A DNA stretch of 64,000 nucleotides, from contig NZ_JAAOYX010000002.1 in assembly GCF_011759605.1 (NCBI RefSeq), forward strand, positions 186,001 through 250,000, written 5' to 3'. Both the position numbers and the translations under genes were made by a program. A model generated the notes under the pieces. It was not told the DNA's origin, made no database searches, and worked only from the letters and a program-made list of their open reading frames with translations. The number at the start of each line of letters is the position of its first letter. The stretch's first letter is position 1. Below, piece after piece: positions 1 through 10,200 of this stretch. The DNA comes from Luteibacter sp. SG786. GTDB lineage: Bacteria > Pseudomonadota > Gammaproteobacteria > Xanthomonadales > Rhodanobacteraceae.

Positions 1-1592
1 GCCCCGAGGGCCACGAGGAGCTGCCGGCCCAGGCCGGCCCGGACGATTACGACCGCGTTCTCGCCGGCTACACAAGCGTGGCTGGCATGATTCCCGGCAT
101 TGTCACGGAGACAGGCGCGAAGGAGGCGAAGGTGTACCTCTCGCCCAAGGAAACCGTCACGCTCAGCCTGGAGTCCATGGCCTGGGCCCGGCCTTACGTG
201 AATGAAGGCCGCGCCGGCGCGGCGCCGACCCGGGTGGACGCGGTGCTGAAGCGCGGCGACGTGGTGCGGCTGTTCCATGCCGCCAAGGACGAGGTCAACG
301 AAGACGTCGCCACCGACGCCAGCGCGCCCAAGCCCGAGCCGAAGCTCGAATGGCGCCTTACCCAGATTCCCGCCGTGCAGGCGGCGCTGGTCTCGCTGGA
401 TCCGGAAGACGGTGCGGTACGGGCGCTCGTCGGTGGCTTCAGCTTCGTGCGCTCGAAGTTCAACCGCGCCGTCATGGCGGCCCGCCAGCCGGGCTCCAGC
501 TTCAAGCCCTATCTTTATTCGGCCGCCTTCGACCGCGGGTTCACGCCCGCGTCGATCGTGAACGACGCGCCCGTGGCCTTCCCCGACCCTTCCCGCCCGG
601 ACGGCATGTGGACTCCTTCGAACGACGACGGCAAGTTCGACGGCCCCATGCGCCTGCGCGAGGCCCTGGTGAAGTCGAAGAACCTTGTCTCGGTGCGCCT
701 GCTCGACGCGATCGGCCTGCGCTATGCGCGCGACTACATGACACGCTTCGGCTTCACGCCGGACGCGCTGCCGCAGAACCTCTCACTGGCGCTGGGCACG
801 GCCTCGGTGTCGCCCATGAGCATGGCGCGCGGCTATGCCGTGTTCGCCAACGGCGGTTATCTGGTCACGCCTTATTTCATCTCGCGCATCGACGATCGCG
901 ACGGCAATCCGGTGTACGTGGCCAACCCGGAACGCGCCTGCGCCGACTGCCAGGAGCGTCTGCTCAATCCCACGCCGCCCGGTCCGCCGACGCAGGCGTC
1001 CACGGCGCTCATTCCCGCCAAGCCCGCGACCGCCGGCACCGCAGCGGGCAGCGGCACCGGCGACGCCGTGCTGCCGGCGGATGCGCATGCCGATGCTTCG
1101 GAGGCACCGAAGCTGGCGCCGCACGTGATCGACGTGCGCAACGACTACCTCGTGACCTCGCTCATGCAGGACGTGGTGAAGCGCGGCACCGGTGCCGCGG
1201 CCAAGGCCCTCGGCCGTGACGACATCGCGGGCAAGACCGGTTCCACGAACGACCATCGCGACGCCTGGTTCGTCGGTTTCAACGGCGACGTGTCCACCGC
1301 GGTGTGGGTCGGCTTCGACGACTTCAGTTCGCTGGGGCGCGGCGAGTTCGGCGCCAAGGCGGCGCTGCCGATCTGGATGGATTACATGGGCGCGGTCCTC
1401 AAGGACAAGCCTTCCCATTCCCTCGCCATGCCGCCGGGCATCGCCACGGTGCAGATCGACCCGGGTTCGGGACTTCCCTCGCCGGGCGGCATGAACGAGA
1501 TCATGAAGGTTGAAGACGTCGACCGTCTTCGCGAGCAGGCGACGCAGAAGCAACAGGAGGAACAGCAGGAACACGCCTACGACATCTTCTGA
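1..1592 (+). CDS. mrcA: Penicillin-binding protein 1A, C-terminal part (5' truncated by window edge)
   Basis: Bifunctional peptidoglycan synthase that polymerises and cross-links murein at the outer face of the inner membrane. The frame is open from base 3, so the glycosyltransferase domain lies outside the window. What is visible is the OB-like insert followed by the class A transpeptidase domain: the SSFK active-site motif (bases 495-506), an SKN motif about 60 residues later, and a KTGSTN box near base 1230. An Ala/Pro/Thr-rich insert lies between the last two. The C-terminus is Gln/Glu-rich. The transpeptidase core looks intact. Family assignment is firm; the gene is also called ponA in related species. 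Confidence 0.95.
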   Translation, partial: PEGHEELPAQAGPDDYDRVLAGYTSVAGMIPGIVTETGAKEAKVYLSPKETVTLSLESMAWARPYVNEGRAGAAPTRVDAVLKRGDVVRLFHAAKDEVNEDVATDASAPKPEPKLEWRLTQIPAVQAALVSLDPEDGAVRALVGGFSFVRSKFNRAVMAARQPGSSFKPYLYSAAFDRGFTPASIVNDAPVAFPDPSRPDGMWTPSNDDGKFDGPMRLREALVKSKNLVSVRLLDAIGLRYARDYMTRFGFTPDALPQNLSLALGTASVSPMSMARGYAVFANGGYLVTPYFISRIDDRDGNPVYVANPERACADCQERLLNPTPPGPPTQASTALIPAKPATAGTAAGSGTGDAVLPADAHADASEAPKLAPHVIDVRNDYLVTSLMQDVVKRGTGAAAKALGRDDIAGKTGSTNDHRDAWFVGFNGDVSTAVWVGFDDFSSLGRGEFGAKAALPIWMDYMGAVLKDKPSHSLAMPPGIATVQIDPGSGLPSPGGMNEIMKVEDVDRLREQATQKQQEEQQEHAYDIF

Positions 1593-1649
1593 CGCGCGCC
1601 ACGCACCGACGCGCGCCTGACATACGCACACACCACACGGGGGTGAGTC

Positions 1650-2306
1650 ATGGCACGAGGCGAACACCACAGGATCCATGCCCAGGACCGGACGCAGCGC
1701 AATCGCGTCCTCGTCGCCCAGGAGGCGGCACGCCTGATGAGCGAGCATGGCATCCGTGACTTCCACCACGCGAAGCTGAAGGCGGCCGAACGGCTCGGCA
1801 TCGTCGATACGCAGGCCCTTCCCCGCAACAACGAGATCGAGGACGCGCTGCGCGAGCACCAGCGCCTCTTCCACGGCGACACGCAACCGCAGGCCCTGCG
1901 CGCACGCCGCGAGGCTGCCGTGGAAGCGTTGCGCTTTCTCCGCGGTTTCGATGCGCGCCTCGTGGGCGCCGTGCTGGAAGGCACCGCGGACGAACACTCC
2001 GCCGTGTGCCTGCATGTCTTCAGCGACGACCCCGACGCACCCGGCCTGTTCCTGCGCGAACAGGGCATTCCGCTGGAAGTGCAGACACGCCGCCTGCGCT
2101 GGTCGCCCACGGAGCAAAGCGAACACCCCGTGCTGCTGTTCGGCGCGGACGGCATACCGTTCGACCTGACCGTGCTGCCACTCGACGCGCTGCGTCAGGC
2201 CCCGCTCGACCGCGTGGACGAGCGCCCCATGCGCCGTGCCACAGCGGCGATGGTGCAGGAGTTGCTGGCGGAAGAAGACATCGAGGCGTTCAACGCGTCG
2301 ATGTGA
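1650..2306 (+). CDS. Conserved protein of unknown function (218 aa)
   Basis: I recognise this as a protein type conserved in Xanthomonadales next to the PBP1a gene, but no function is established. It is soluble, rich in Arg, Glu and Ala, with no signal peptide or membrane segment. The N-terminal ~75 residues look helical (repeated QEAARLM and KAAERLG patterns). The C-terminal half has a compact mixed region with short motifs such as FDLTVLP and RQAPLDR. Some databases attach nucleotidyltransferase-like or ligase names to relatives, which I cannot support from the sequence. A GGGGGTGAG stretch precedes the ATG. The gene lies 57 bp after the PBP1a gene, so cotranscription is plausible. Confidence 0.8.
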   Translation: MARGEHHRIHAQDRTQRNRVLVAQEAARLMSEHGIRDFHHAKLKAAERLGIVDTQALPRNNEIEDALREHQRLFHGDTQPQALRARREAAVEALRFLRGFDARLVGAVLEGTADEHSAVCLHVFSDDPDAPGLFLREQGIPLEVQTRRLRWSPTEQSEHPVLLFGADGIPFDLTVLPLDALRQAPLDRVDERPMRRATAAMVQELLAEEDIEAFNASM

Positions 2307-2327
2307 GCTTTTTAGGGAGCCGCCACA

Positions 2328-2363
2328 TAAAAAGAGCCCCGCTTTCGCGGGGCTCCTTTTTTT
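2328..2363. terminator. Bidirectional intrinsic terminator
   Basis: Nine-bp perfect stem GAGCCCCGC / GCGGGGCTC with a TTTC loop, preceded by an A-run and followed by a T-run, so it works for both strands. It sits between the converging unknown gene and gltA. The gltA stop codon (TAA, complement of 2362-2364) lies inside the T-run. Confidence 0.9.
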
Positions 2364-3657
2364 AGCGCTTGTCGCTCGAAACGTAGTCGCGAACGTCGGC
2401 GCCGGTGTAGATCTGGCGCGGGCGGCCGATGCGCGATCCCGGGGTTTCGTGCTGCTCGATCCAGTGCGAGATCCAACCGGACGTACGCGCGATGGCGAAC
2501 ATGACGGTGAACATCTCGGTGGGGATGCCCAGGGCCTTGTAGATGATGCCCGAGTAGAAGTCGACGTTCGGATACAGCTTGCGCTCGACGAAATAATCGT
2601 CCTTCAGCGCAGCCTCTTCCAGCTTCATGGCCACGTCGAGCAGCGGGTCGTTCACGCCCAGCTCGTTCAGCACCTTGTGGCACATTTCGCGGATGATCTT
2701 CGCGCGCGGGTCGAAGTTCTTGTACACGCGATGGCCGAAGCCCATCAGGCGGAAGGAATCGTTCTTGTCCTTCGCGCGCTTGACCGCCGTCTCGACCTTG
2801 TCGGCCGAACCGATTTCCTCGAGCTGCTTGAGCACGGCCTCGTTCGCGCCACCGTGTGCGGGGCCCCACAGGGCGGTGATGCCCGCAGCGATCGATGCAT
2901 ACGGATTGGCACCGGTCGAACCGACGAGGCGCACCGTGGACGTGGAGGCGTTCTGCTCGTGGTCGGCGTGCAGGATGAAGAGCAGGTCGAGCGCCTTGGC
3001 CACCACCGGATTCAGTTCCAGCGGCTCGCTCGGCACTTCGAACATCATGTGCAGGAAGCGCGTGACGTACTCGAGGTTGTTGCGCGGATAGCGCGTGGGC
3101 CAGCCGATCGAGTGACGGTAGATGGCGGCGGAGATCGTCGGCATCTTCGCGATGAGGCGGATGGCGGCGAGCTTGCGGTCTTCCGGGTTATCGACGTCGA
3201 GCTTGTCGTGGTAGAACGCCGACAGCGAGGCGATGGAGCCGGCGAGCATGGCCATCGGGTGCGCGTCGTGATTGAAGCCGCGCAGGAAGAACTTCAGGTT
3301 CTCGTGCATCATCGAGTGATGCGTGATGTCGTGCTCGAACTTCGCGAACTGATCCTTGCTCGGCAGTTCGCCATTGAGCAGAAGGTACGAGGTTTCGAGG
3401 AAGGTGGACTTCTCGGCCAGCTGTTCGATCGGGTAGCCGCGATAAAGCAGCACGCCCTTGTCGCCGTCGATGTAGGTAATGGCGCTCTTGGTGCTGGCGG
3501 TGCTGCCATAGCCCGGATCGTACGTGAAGTAGCCGGTGTCCTTGTACAGCGTGCCGATGTCGACGCACTCGGCGCCGAGCGTGCCGCCGATGACCGGCAG
3601 TTCGCTCACGGGCTTGTTGGATTCATCGACCAATTTGACGGTTTTGGCGTCGGACAC
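2362..3657 (-). CDS. gltA: Citrate synthase, type II
   Basis: Condenses acetyl-CoA and oxaloacetate to citrate, the entry step of the TCA cycle, in the cytoplasm. The 431-residue product matches the length of Gram-negative hexameric citrate synthases. Catalytic motifs are present: His in AHGGANE, His in GFGHRVYKN and Asp in NVDFYSG. The GTG at 3657-3655 is chosen as start because AGAGGAG lies just upstream and the product then begins like known GltA proteins. The longer in-frame version from 3756 would add an unconserved arginine-rich extension. A GATAAT at 3783-3778 on the minus strand could be a -10 box, leaving a leader of roughly 110 nt. Confidence 0.96.
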   Translation of the reverse strand: MSDAKTVKLVDESNKPVSELPVIGGTLGAECVDIGTLYKDTGYFTYDPGYGSTASTKSAITYIDGDKGVLLYRGYPIEQLAEKSTFLETSYLLLNGELPSKDQFAKFEHDITHHSMMHENLKFFLRGFNHDAHPMAMLAGSIASLSAFYHDKLDVDNPEDRKLAAIRLIAKMPTISAAIYRHSIGWPTRYPRNNLEYVTRFLHMMFEVPSEPLELNPVVAKALDLLFILHADHEQNASTSTVRLVGSTGANPYASIAAGITALWGPAHGGANEAVLKQLEEIGSADKVETAVKRAKDKNDSFRLMGFGHRVYKNFDPRAKIIREMCHKVLNELGVNDPLLDVAMKLEEAALKDDYFVERKLYPNVDFYSGIIYKALGIPTEMFTVMFAIARTSGWISHWIEQHETPGSRIGRPRQIYTGADVRDYVSSDKR

Positions 3658-3832
3658 GGCGAGCTCCTCTTCTCTCTGTTCCCGCCGCTTCGCCAGGCGA
3701 AACGACGTAGGGATTTTGGGAAACGGCACCTTGGGGGAAGGCGTCGTACCGGCCACTGCGTGCGGCCGAAGTTCCCCATTATCGCACAGAGGTAGTTCAA
3801 ACGTCCGTTAGAGGTTCGTGTGCGCGGGACGC

Positions 3833-3869
3833 AAAAAGACACGGGGCAAGCCTCGGCTCGCCCCGTGTC
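3833..3869 (-). terminator. Intrinsic terminator of rpmE2
   Basis: Ten-bp stem GCCCCGTGTC / GACACGGGGC, written here on the plus strand with arms at 3838-3847 and 3860-3869. On the minus strand it ends in a T-run (complement of 3833-3837). It lies about 55 bp after the rpmE2 stop. Confidence 0.8.
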
Positions 3870-3922
3870 CTCGATCCTCGCGAAACGCCACCCCGCAGGC
3901 GGCGCGCGGATGTAAAGCGGTC

Positions 3923-4168
3923 TTACTTCTTGCCGTAGCGCTGACGGAACTTGTCGACGCGGCCGCCGACGTCCAGCGTCTTCTGCTTGCCCGTGTAGAA
4001 CGGGTGCGAGTGGCTGGTGATATCGAGCTTGATCACGGGATATTCGTTACCGTCTTCCCACTTGACGGTTTCCTTGCTGGACATGGTCGAACGCGTCAGG
4101 AACGCGAAGTCGGACGAGAGGTCCTGGAAGACCACCGGCTGGTAGTTCGGGTGGATGTTCTCTTTCAT
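3923..4168 (-). CDS. rpmE2: 50S ribosomal protein L31 type B
   Basis: 81-residue ribosomal protein of the large subunit, beginning [10 protein letters not shown] and ending in a basic RQRYGKK tail. It lacks the CxxC zinc ribbon of type A L31, so it is the zinc-independent (C-minus) form. In many bacteria that form replaces the zinc form during zinc starvation under Zur control. I see no clear Zur box here; instead there is a good housekeeping promoter. It is monocistronic with its own terminator. Confidence 0.95.
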   Translation of the reverse strand: MKENIHPNYQPVVFQDLSSDFAFLTRSTMSSKETVKWEDGNEYPVIKLDITSHSHPFYTGKQKTLDVGGRVDKFRQRYGKK

Positions 4169-4206
4169 GGCTTGAACCTGAGAAATAGCGGGGTGAAAAG
4201 AGCGGC

Positions 4207-4235
4207 ATTGTAGCCAGCGCCCGGCCGCTTGGCAA
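4207..4235 (-). promoter_or_regulatory. Sigma-70 type promoter of rpmE2
   Basis: On the minus strand TTGCCA (4235-4230), a 17-bp spacer and TACAAT (4212-4207). This is 5/6 match at each box with ideal spacing, about 40 bp upstream of the rpmE2 ATG. It predicts a short leader. Confidence 0.65.
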
Positions 4236-4254
4236 CCGGCCGGAAGCCGGGGAA

Positions 4255-5187
4255 TCAGGGAACGCCCAGGGCCCGGGCTATCAGGTCGCCGAAGCGGGCC
4301 TGGTCCACCTCCAGCACGATCCTGGCATTGGCCTTGCCGCCCAGCCGGCGATGCCAGTCCACCACGGTGGCGCCGCGGGTGAGCCGCCCGTCCAGTTCCA
4401 CGGCCACGTGGCGGGTTTCCGCCCGCTCCACGATGGCGGGATCCAGTGCCACGGCCATCGCCAGCGCGTCGGCCGCGATGAAGCCGGTGCGCTCGTGTTC
4501 GGCGTTGAAGCGCCGGGCGGTGCCGAAGATCTTCTCGAAGAAGGCGGCGCGGCGATCGCCCGAGGCAACCCAGCGCTCGTAGAGGTCGTCCGGGAACGCA
4601 TGGCGCACCGTGGCTTCCCAGTCCACGAGATCGAACATCGGGAACGCCTCGAAGACCACGTGCGCGGCTTCCGGGTCGAACCCGATGTTGAACTCGGCCG
4701 GCACCTTGCCCGTGTTGCCATGGCCGGTCACGGCGCCGCCCATGATCACCAGCCGCTTCACGCGCTCCGGCAGGGTCGGATCCAGGCGCACGGCGAGCGC
4801 CAGGTTGGTGAGGGGCCCGAGGGCGACGAGGGTGAGTTCGCCCGGACGCTCGCGGGTGAGCCTGAGCAAGGCCAGCGCCGCGTGCTCGGCCTCGGCGAGG
4901 TGCGCCGGCTCGGCGAAGCCCACGTCGCCGAATCCGTCCGCGCCGTGCACGAAGGCGGCATCTTCGTCGGGCTCGCGTACGAGGGGCGAGGGACAGCCGG
5001 CGAACACGGGCGTGCGCGCGCCAAGCAGTTCGACAAGGGTACGGGCATTACGCACGGTATGACCGAGACCAACGTTGCCGGCGGCGACGGTCAGCGCGGC
5101 CACGTCCGCGTGTTCGTGCGCCATGAGGATGGCCAGCGCGTCGTCCACGCCGGGGTCGGTGTCGATCAGCAACGGAACTCGGGTCAT
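4255..5187 (-). CDS. Nucleoside hydrolase (IUNH family)
   Basis: Hydrolyses the N-glycosidic bond of ribonucleosides for base salvage; substrate preference cannot be told from sequence. The 310-residue product starts [17 protein letters not shown], the calcium-binding Asp cluster that defines the inosine-uridine nucleoside hydrolase fold. It continues with a glycine-rich [11 protein letters not shown] stretch and [13 protein letters not shown]. The ATG at 5187 is preferred because this motif normally starts within ten residues of the N-terminus; the open frame extends upstream without homology. It lies 49 bp downstream of glnE on the same strand, so cotranscription is likely. Confidence 0.9.
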   Translation of the reverse strand: MTRVPLLIDTDPGVDDALAILMAHEHADVAALTVAAGNVGLGHTVRNARTLVELLGARTPVFAGCPSPLVREPDEDAAFVHGADGFGDVGFAEPAHLAEAEHAALALLRLTRERPGELTLVALGPLTNLALAVRLDPTLPERVKRLVIMGGAVTGHGNTGKVPAEFNIGFDPEAAHVVFEAFPMFDLVDWEATVRHAFPDDLYERWVASGDRRAAFFEKIFGTARRFNAEHERTGFIAADALAMAVALDPAIVERAETRHVAVELDGRLTRGATVVDWHRRLGGKANARIVLEVDQARFGDLIARALGVP

Positions 5188-5236
5188 CGTCGATGGCTTT
5201 CCGTGAAGGGCGCACAGCATAGCGCCCGCCGACGGA

Positions 5237-8134
5237 TCAGGCACCCTGCGCCGCCGGCTCGGTACGCGCGCCGAAGTCGAAGCCGAGTTCGCGCGTGACC
5301 TGCTCCACGCCGGCGCAGAGGGCTTCCAGGGCCGGTGTGCGCGCCGCGATGCGGGAGCGCAGGTCGAGCGTGCATGCAAGTCCGGCCTGCAACAGGTCTG
5401 CGTGGGCGACGTGCAGCGTGTCGGCCTGCGTTCCGGACAGCAGCCCCGCGTCGCGAAGCGTATCGATCAGCACGCTACTGGCCGGCGTATCCAGGATCGA
5501 CGGATGCGACGACGCATGCGCAAGCACCATGCCCTGCAGGATGAACTCGATGTCGATCAGTGCGCCCCTGCCCTGCTTGAGGTCGATACGCGTGGCATCC
5601 GACCGGTCGCGCTCGCCTCGCCAGCGCGCACGCATCGCGCCGACCTCGGCGCGGACGCGCTCCGAATCGCGCGGGGTGGCGAGGATGTCGCGGCGAATGG
5701 CTGCAAGCGCTTCGCCGATGACGGGATCGCCCGCCACGGGGCGTGCACGCAACAACGCCTGGTGCTCCCACGTCCATGCGCGATCGCGCTGGTAGGCCTC
5801 GAAGGCGTCCACACTGGCCACGAGCAGGCCCTTCGAACCATCGGGGCGCAGGCGCGTGTCCACTTCGTAGAGATGCCCTGCGTGCGTCTGCGCGCTCAGC
5901 CAGTGCATGACGCGCTGTGCGAGGCGCTGGTACCAGCGCGTGCCGTCCACGGGACGCGGACCGTCGCTCATCGCGTTCGCGCGCTTTCCGTCGTATACGA
6001 AAACGAGGTCGAGATCGGACGCAAAACCGAGTTCTTCTCCGCCCAGGCTACCGTATCCAAGTACGGCGAAGCCGCTGCCTTCGCCGGGAAGCCGGCCGTG
6101 CTGCGCCGTGAGTTCGCGCGTGGCGAGCGCGACGATCGCCGCGATCACGGCTTCGGCCAGACCCGCGAGACGGCGCGCCGTGGCGGTTGCGTCCGCGCGG
6201 CCGTCGTTGAAGGCCAACCCCAGCCGGAAGGCGATGCTGGAGCGGAATTCGTTGATGCGTTCGAGCTCCCGTTCCGCGTCGCGCTCGTCAAGCGCGCCGA
6301 GGGTCCGCGCGATCTCGGCGGAGATGTCGGCACGCTTCAGCGGCAGCTGATCGATACGCGGGTCCAGCACGTCGTCGAGCAACAAGGGCTGTGCGATCAC
6401 CCGCTCCGCGAGGAACGCGCTGTCGGCGAAGACGGTGGCGACGCGCCGGCGCGCATTCGGTTGCTCGTCGAGCAGCGCAAGGTAGGACGAACGGCGCGCC
6501 ACCGCCTGCACGAGGCGAAGAAGGCGAAGGAGACTGGCCGCGGGCGCCACGGATTGGTGTGCCGCGTCGATCAGCTGGGGCATCAGGCGCTCCAGGCGTT
6601 CCGCCGACCGCGCGGACATCGACCGCACGGACGCCGCGCGGGGAAGCTTCACCAGTTCGTCGGTAACCTCGCGGCCCGGCACGAAACCCGCGGCCTCCAT
6701 CATGGCGTCGGTCAAGGTTTCGTCGCGCGCCGCCTTCCACAGCGCGACATCTGCAACCGGGACGGAAGCCCTGTCCCCCGCGTCGGGCATGAGCACCGCC
6801 GCGAATTCGGCGGACACCGCGTCGCGATGCTTCGCCAGTTCCACCGCCAGCTCGTCCCAGGAGGCGTGCCCCATGCCGAGCGCGAGCCGTTCGCGCGACA
6901 ACTCGTCGTCCGGAATATCGTGCGTCTGCGCATCGCGCAGCATCTGCACGCGATTCTCCAGCCGACGCAGGAAGACGTACGACGCCCGCAACGACTTCGC
7001 GCGCGACGCCGGAATGTACCCGCGCGCCTCGCACGCGCGCAGCGCGGGCAAGAGCCCGCGCACACGCAATGCCGGGTCGCGCCCACCGCGGATCATCTGC
7101 GTGAGCTGCACGATGAATTCAATCTCGCGGATGCCGCCGGGGCCTAGCTTGAGGTTGCCCGCCAGGTCCTTGCGGGCTACCTCGGCGTCGATCAGTGCCT
7201 TCATCTCGCGCAGGCCGGCGAAAGCCGTGTAGTCGAGATAACGTCGGTAGACGAACGGACGAAGCATGTCCTGCAATTCGCGCCCCGCCACGCGGTCGCC
7301 GGCGACCGGGCGTGCCTTGATCCAGGCGTATCGCTCCCAGTCCCTTCCTTCGCGCTGGTAGTACTGCTCCATCGCCGAGAACGGCAGGGCCAGGCGTCCG
7401 GACTGCCCGAACGGACGAAGGCGAAGGTCCACCCGCGCGCAAATGCCGTCCACCGTGGGCTCGGCAAGCAACCGCACGAGCTGCCTCGCCTCGCGTACGA
7501 AGTATTCGCCGTTGTCGAGCGGGCGCGAGCCGTCCGTTTCCCCACCCGAGGCATAGGCGAGCACGAGGTCGATGTCCGAGGAAAAATTCAGCTCGTTGCC
7601 GCCGAGCTTTCCGAAACCGAGGATCACCATGCGCTGGGCCCGGCCCGAGGCGTCGCGCGGGCGCCCGTAACGCGCATGCAGCGACGCTTCCGACCAGCGC
7701 AGGGCAACCTCGAGCAACGTTTCATAGAGCGCGCTGGTCGAAGAAAGCGTGTCGTCCAGCTCGTCCAGGTCGTTCACGTCACGGAAGACGATGCGAACCG
7801 CCTCCGCGTGCCGGAACCGGCGGAGCACGGCCATGCAGCGCTCTTCGTCGTCGGGAAGTTCGAGCGTCGCGCCGCGCGTAGCAGCGTCGGCATTCGCACG
7901 AAGGCGCTCCAGGCCGGCCGGCGAAAGCAACTCCGGCTGCCGTCGCAGTATGTCGAAGGCGAAGTCCGAAGCGAGCAGTGTGCGTCGGATCCGCTCGGCG
8001 ACGCCGGCGTCGTCGTGGACAGGAATGCGGGCCACGCGGCAGGCCGCCATGAGGTCGGCGTAGCGCTGGTCGATAAGCGTGCGCAGCGGGTCGCTCTCAC
8101 GCCGGGCTGGGACTGGAGTGGTCATCCGCCGCAT
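5237..8134 (-). CDS. glnE: Bifunctional glutamine synthetase adenylyltransferase/deadenylase
   Basis: Adenylylates and deadenylylates glutamine synthetase in response to PII and glutamine, setting nitrogen assimilation. The 965-residue length is typical. Both nucleotidyltransferase halves are visible: GFGKLGGNELNFSSDIDL in the N-terminal deadenylylase half and GYGSLGGEELGFASDLDL in the C-terminal adenylylase half, each with its Gly-Ser/Asp-x-Asp metal site. Helical linker sequence lies between them. The start at 8134 has a GAGG four bases upstream; an ATG three codons later (8125) is an alternative. It is divergent from the LTA-synthase-like gene. Confidence 0.95.
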   Translation of the reverse strand: MRRMTTPVPARRESDPLRTLIDQRYADLMAACRVARIPVHDDAGVAERIRRTLLASDFAFDILRRQPELLSPAGLERLRANADAATRGATLELPDDEERCMAVLRRFRHAEAVRIVFRDVNDLDELDDTLSSTSALYETLLEVALRWSEASLHARYGRPRDASGRAQRMVILGFGKLGGNELNFSSDIDLVLAYASGGETDGSRPLDNGEYFVREARQLVRLLAEPTVDGICARVDLRLRPFGQSGRLALPFSAMEQYYQREGRDWERYAWIKARPVAGDRVAGRELQDMLRPFVYRRYLDYTAFAGLREMKALIDAEVARKDLAGNLKLGPGGIREIEFIVQLTQMIRGGRDPALRVRGLLPALRACEARGYIPASRAKSLRASYVFLRRLENRVQMLRDAQTHDIPDDELSRERLALGMGHASWDELAVELAKHRDAVSAEFAAVLMPDAGDRASVPVADVALWKAARDETLTDAMMEAAGFVPGREVTDELVKLPRAASVRSMSARSAERLERLMPQLIDAAHQSVAPAASLLRLLRLVQAVARRSSYLALLDEQPNARRRVATVFADSAFLAERVIAQPLLLDDVLDPRIDQLPLKRADISAEIARTLGALDERDAERELERINEFRSSIAFRLGLAFNDGRADATATARRLAGLAEAVIAAIVALATRELTAQHGRLPGEGSGFAVLGYGSLGGEELGFASDLDLVFVYDGKRANAMSDGPRPVDGTRWYQRLAQRVMHWLSAQTHAGHLYEVDTRLRPDGSKGLLVASVDAFEAYQRDRAWTWEHQALLRARPVAGDPVIGEALAAIRRDILATPRDSERVRAEVGAMRARWRGERDRSDATRIDLKQGRGALIDIEFILQGMVLAHASSHPSILDTPASSVLIDTLRDAGLLSGTQADTLHVAHADLLQAGLACTLDLRSRIAARTPALEALCAGVEQVTRELGFDFGARTEPAAQGA

Positions 8135-8299
8135 TGTGCCTCAGGCCATGGCCTGCGCCTAAGCCGCGCCCCGTCAGGCACCCGCCGGGCCAGCCGCAAC
8201 GGCGCATGAACCCTTCCCATTCCCGGGACAACGCATTCATGTCAGCTACGTTACAGTCCCATGCCCTGAAGGCGCGGACGCGACTGCTAAGAGGATGTG

Positions 8300-10195
8300 A
8301 TGACGGCCGATTCCAACCATTGGCGAGATATTGCGGGGCGCGTGGCATTGCCGCTGTGCCTCGCTGTCGCCTTCGTCCTCTATACCGGCTTCCTGGACGG
8401 CAATCCCGGCGTGGCCAGCCTGGAGTGGTCCTCGCGCCCGTTGCACCTGCTGGCCAACGCGTTCCCGGGCCTGCTTCTGGCCGGTCTGCTATTGGTACTC
8501 ACCCGCCGCCCCTGGCTCTCGTTCGGCATCGCGTTCATGGCGCAAGGCGCCGTGCTCGTGGTGAGCGACATCAAGATGAAGAACCTGGGCTCCCCGCTGC
8601 TCCCCTCGGACTTCCGCATGGTTGGGCAGTTGAAGAACGGCGGCGCGCACCTCCTTGGCGGCTACCTGCCGTCGAACCCGCTTCCCTATCTGGCCATCCT
8701 GGCGGTGATCGGCCTTGTCGTTCTCGCCGCCCGCTTCGAGCCACCGCTGTTCGCGCGGCGCACGCGCGGGCGCCGTCTCGTCGCCGGCGTGGCGCTTGTG
8801 ACCTTGATCGGCACGCTACTGGCGGGCACACCCGCGTGGTCCGCGCTGTACGACAAGGACCGCCTGGGTCTCCAGCCGTGGTCGGCGGCAGGTAACGCGC
8901 ATTACAACGGCGTGGTCACCACGATCATGCAGTTCCGCCTGCAGAACGCCGGAAAGAAAAAAGCGAAACCCGACGCCGCCGAAGCTGGTCGCTTCATCGC
9001 CGATAACGACAGCGACCTGCGCCGGTACATGAGCGCGGCAGCCGAGAACCAGCGGCAGACACCCGACATCGTGGTGGTACAGAGCGAATCGTTCTTCGAT
9101 CCCTCTGTCATCCGCGGCATGCAAGGCGAACAGTTCGCACCGAACCTCCACCGCCTGGCCAAACATGCCAGCAGTGGCCAACTGCACGTGCCGACCTACG
9201 GTGGCGGCACGATCCGCACCGAGTTCGAGGTGCTCACCGGGCTCTCGCTGCGCTACTTCCCCGACATGCAGTTCCCCTACCTGCAGATGCACAGCGGCGT
9301 GGTTCCGAGCATGGTGCGCACGCTCCGTTCGCACGGCTACGAAACCATCGCGGTGCACGGCAACGACGCAGGGTTCTGGAACCGCACAGCGGCCTTCAAG
9401 TCGCTGGGGTTCGACCGCTTCGTGTCGCAGCCGGACTTCCCAAAGGATTACCGGAAGGACGGCGCCTACATGGCGGACAGCGCCATGACCGACGAGATCA
9501 TGACCCAGCTCCGCGATTCGGGGCCGCCGCGCTTCGTCTTCGCCATCAGCATGGAAGCGCACGGGCCGTACGACAACTCCGCCAACATCGATACCAAGGA
9601 GCGCGATGCCATTCCGGCGCCAGAGGGCATCAGCAATGAGGCGAAGCTTCAGTTCCGCAATTACGTCTACCACATGCGCCACGCCGACGCGGAACTTGGC
9701 AGGCTCGCCGATCTGCTGAAACATCGCGAGCGGCCGACCCTGCTGCTGTTCTACGGCGACCACCTGCCGGCCCTCACGGAAACCTTCGACAAGGTGGGCT
9801 TCGCGGGCGGCACCAGCATGTTCAACCAGACGGTGCCTTACATCCTCATCGACGCGCACGGCGACGGCCCCGCGCCGGCGAAGGAAGATGTCGCCGCGTG
9901 GATGCTGCCGGGCAAGCTACTCGAACAGGCAGGCGTGCACGACGACGCTTACTTCGCCCTCACCCAGGTGGTCGCACCCAAGCTCGCCGCGCTCACGCAC
10001 GCACCGGAAGCCCCGACGCCTGTGGAAGACCCCATGCAGAAGTACGCCGACATCTCGATGGGCAATGTGGCGATGCTGCGACTGAAGCGGAAGCTTGACC
10101 CACTACTGGCGCAGTATGCGGCGCCCGATGCGGGCGCCATCGCACAGCGACAGAGTGCGATCGAGCAAGGTGCGGCCACGGGCGCGGGGCAGTAG
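8300..10195 (+). CDS. LTA synthase family phosphoglycerol transferase-like protein
   Basis: Membrane-anchored alkaline-phosphatase/sulfatase superfamily enzyme related to LtaS and OpgB/MdoB. These transfer phosphoglycerol groups to envelope glycans in the periplasm. The 631-residue protein has about four N-terminal hydrophobic segments (roughly residues 12-180), then a periplasmic catalytic domain. Metal/catalytic motifs are QSESFFD (Glu), YGGGTIRTEFEVLTG (Thr nucleophile) and FYGDHLP (Asp-His). In a Gram-negative lacking teichoic acids the likely acceptor is osmoregulated periplasmic glucan or another glycan; that is inference. AGAGGA precedes the ATG at 8300; a GTG three bases earlier is possible. 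It converges on the ferredoxin gene with only five bases between. Confidence 0.88.
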   Translation: MTADSNHWRDIAGRVALPLCLAVAFVLYTGFLDGNPGVASLEWSSRPLHLLANAFPGLLLAGLLLVLTRRPWLSFGIAFMAQGAVLVVSDIKMKNLGSPLLPSDFRMVGQLKNGGAHLLGGYLPSNPLPYLAILAVIGLVVLAARFEPPLFARRTRGRRLVAGVALVTLIGTLLAGTPAWSALYDKDRLGLQPWSAAGNAHYNGVVTTIMQFRLQNAGKKKAKPDAAEAGRFIADNDSDLRRYMSAAAENQRQTPDIVVVQSESFFDPSVIRGMQGEQFAPNLHRLAKHASSGQLHVPTYGGGTIRTEFEVLTGLSLRYFPDMQFPYLQMHSGVVPSMVRTLRSHGYETIAVHGNDAGFWNRTAAFKSLGFDRFVSQPDFPKDYRKDGAYMADSAMTDEIMTQLRDSGPPRFVFAISMEAHGPYDNSANIDTKERDAIPAPEGISNEAKLQFRNYVYHMRHADAELGRLADLLKHRERPTLLLFYGDHLPALTETFDKVGFAGGTSMFNQTVPYILIDAHGDGPAPAKEDVAAWMLPGKLLEQAGVHDDAYFALTQVVAPKLAALTHAPEAPTPVEDPMQKYADISMGNVAMLRLKRKLDPLLAQYAAPDAGAIAQRQSAIEQGAATGAGQ

Positions 10196-10200
10196 TCGCC

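Noticed and set aside
783..2126. 447-codon minus-strand ORF over the PBP1a 3' end and the next gene
   Set aside because: Overlaps two recognised plus-strand genes and shows no conserved motif.
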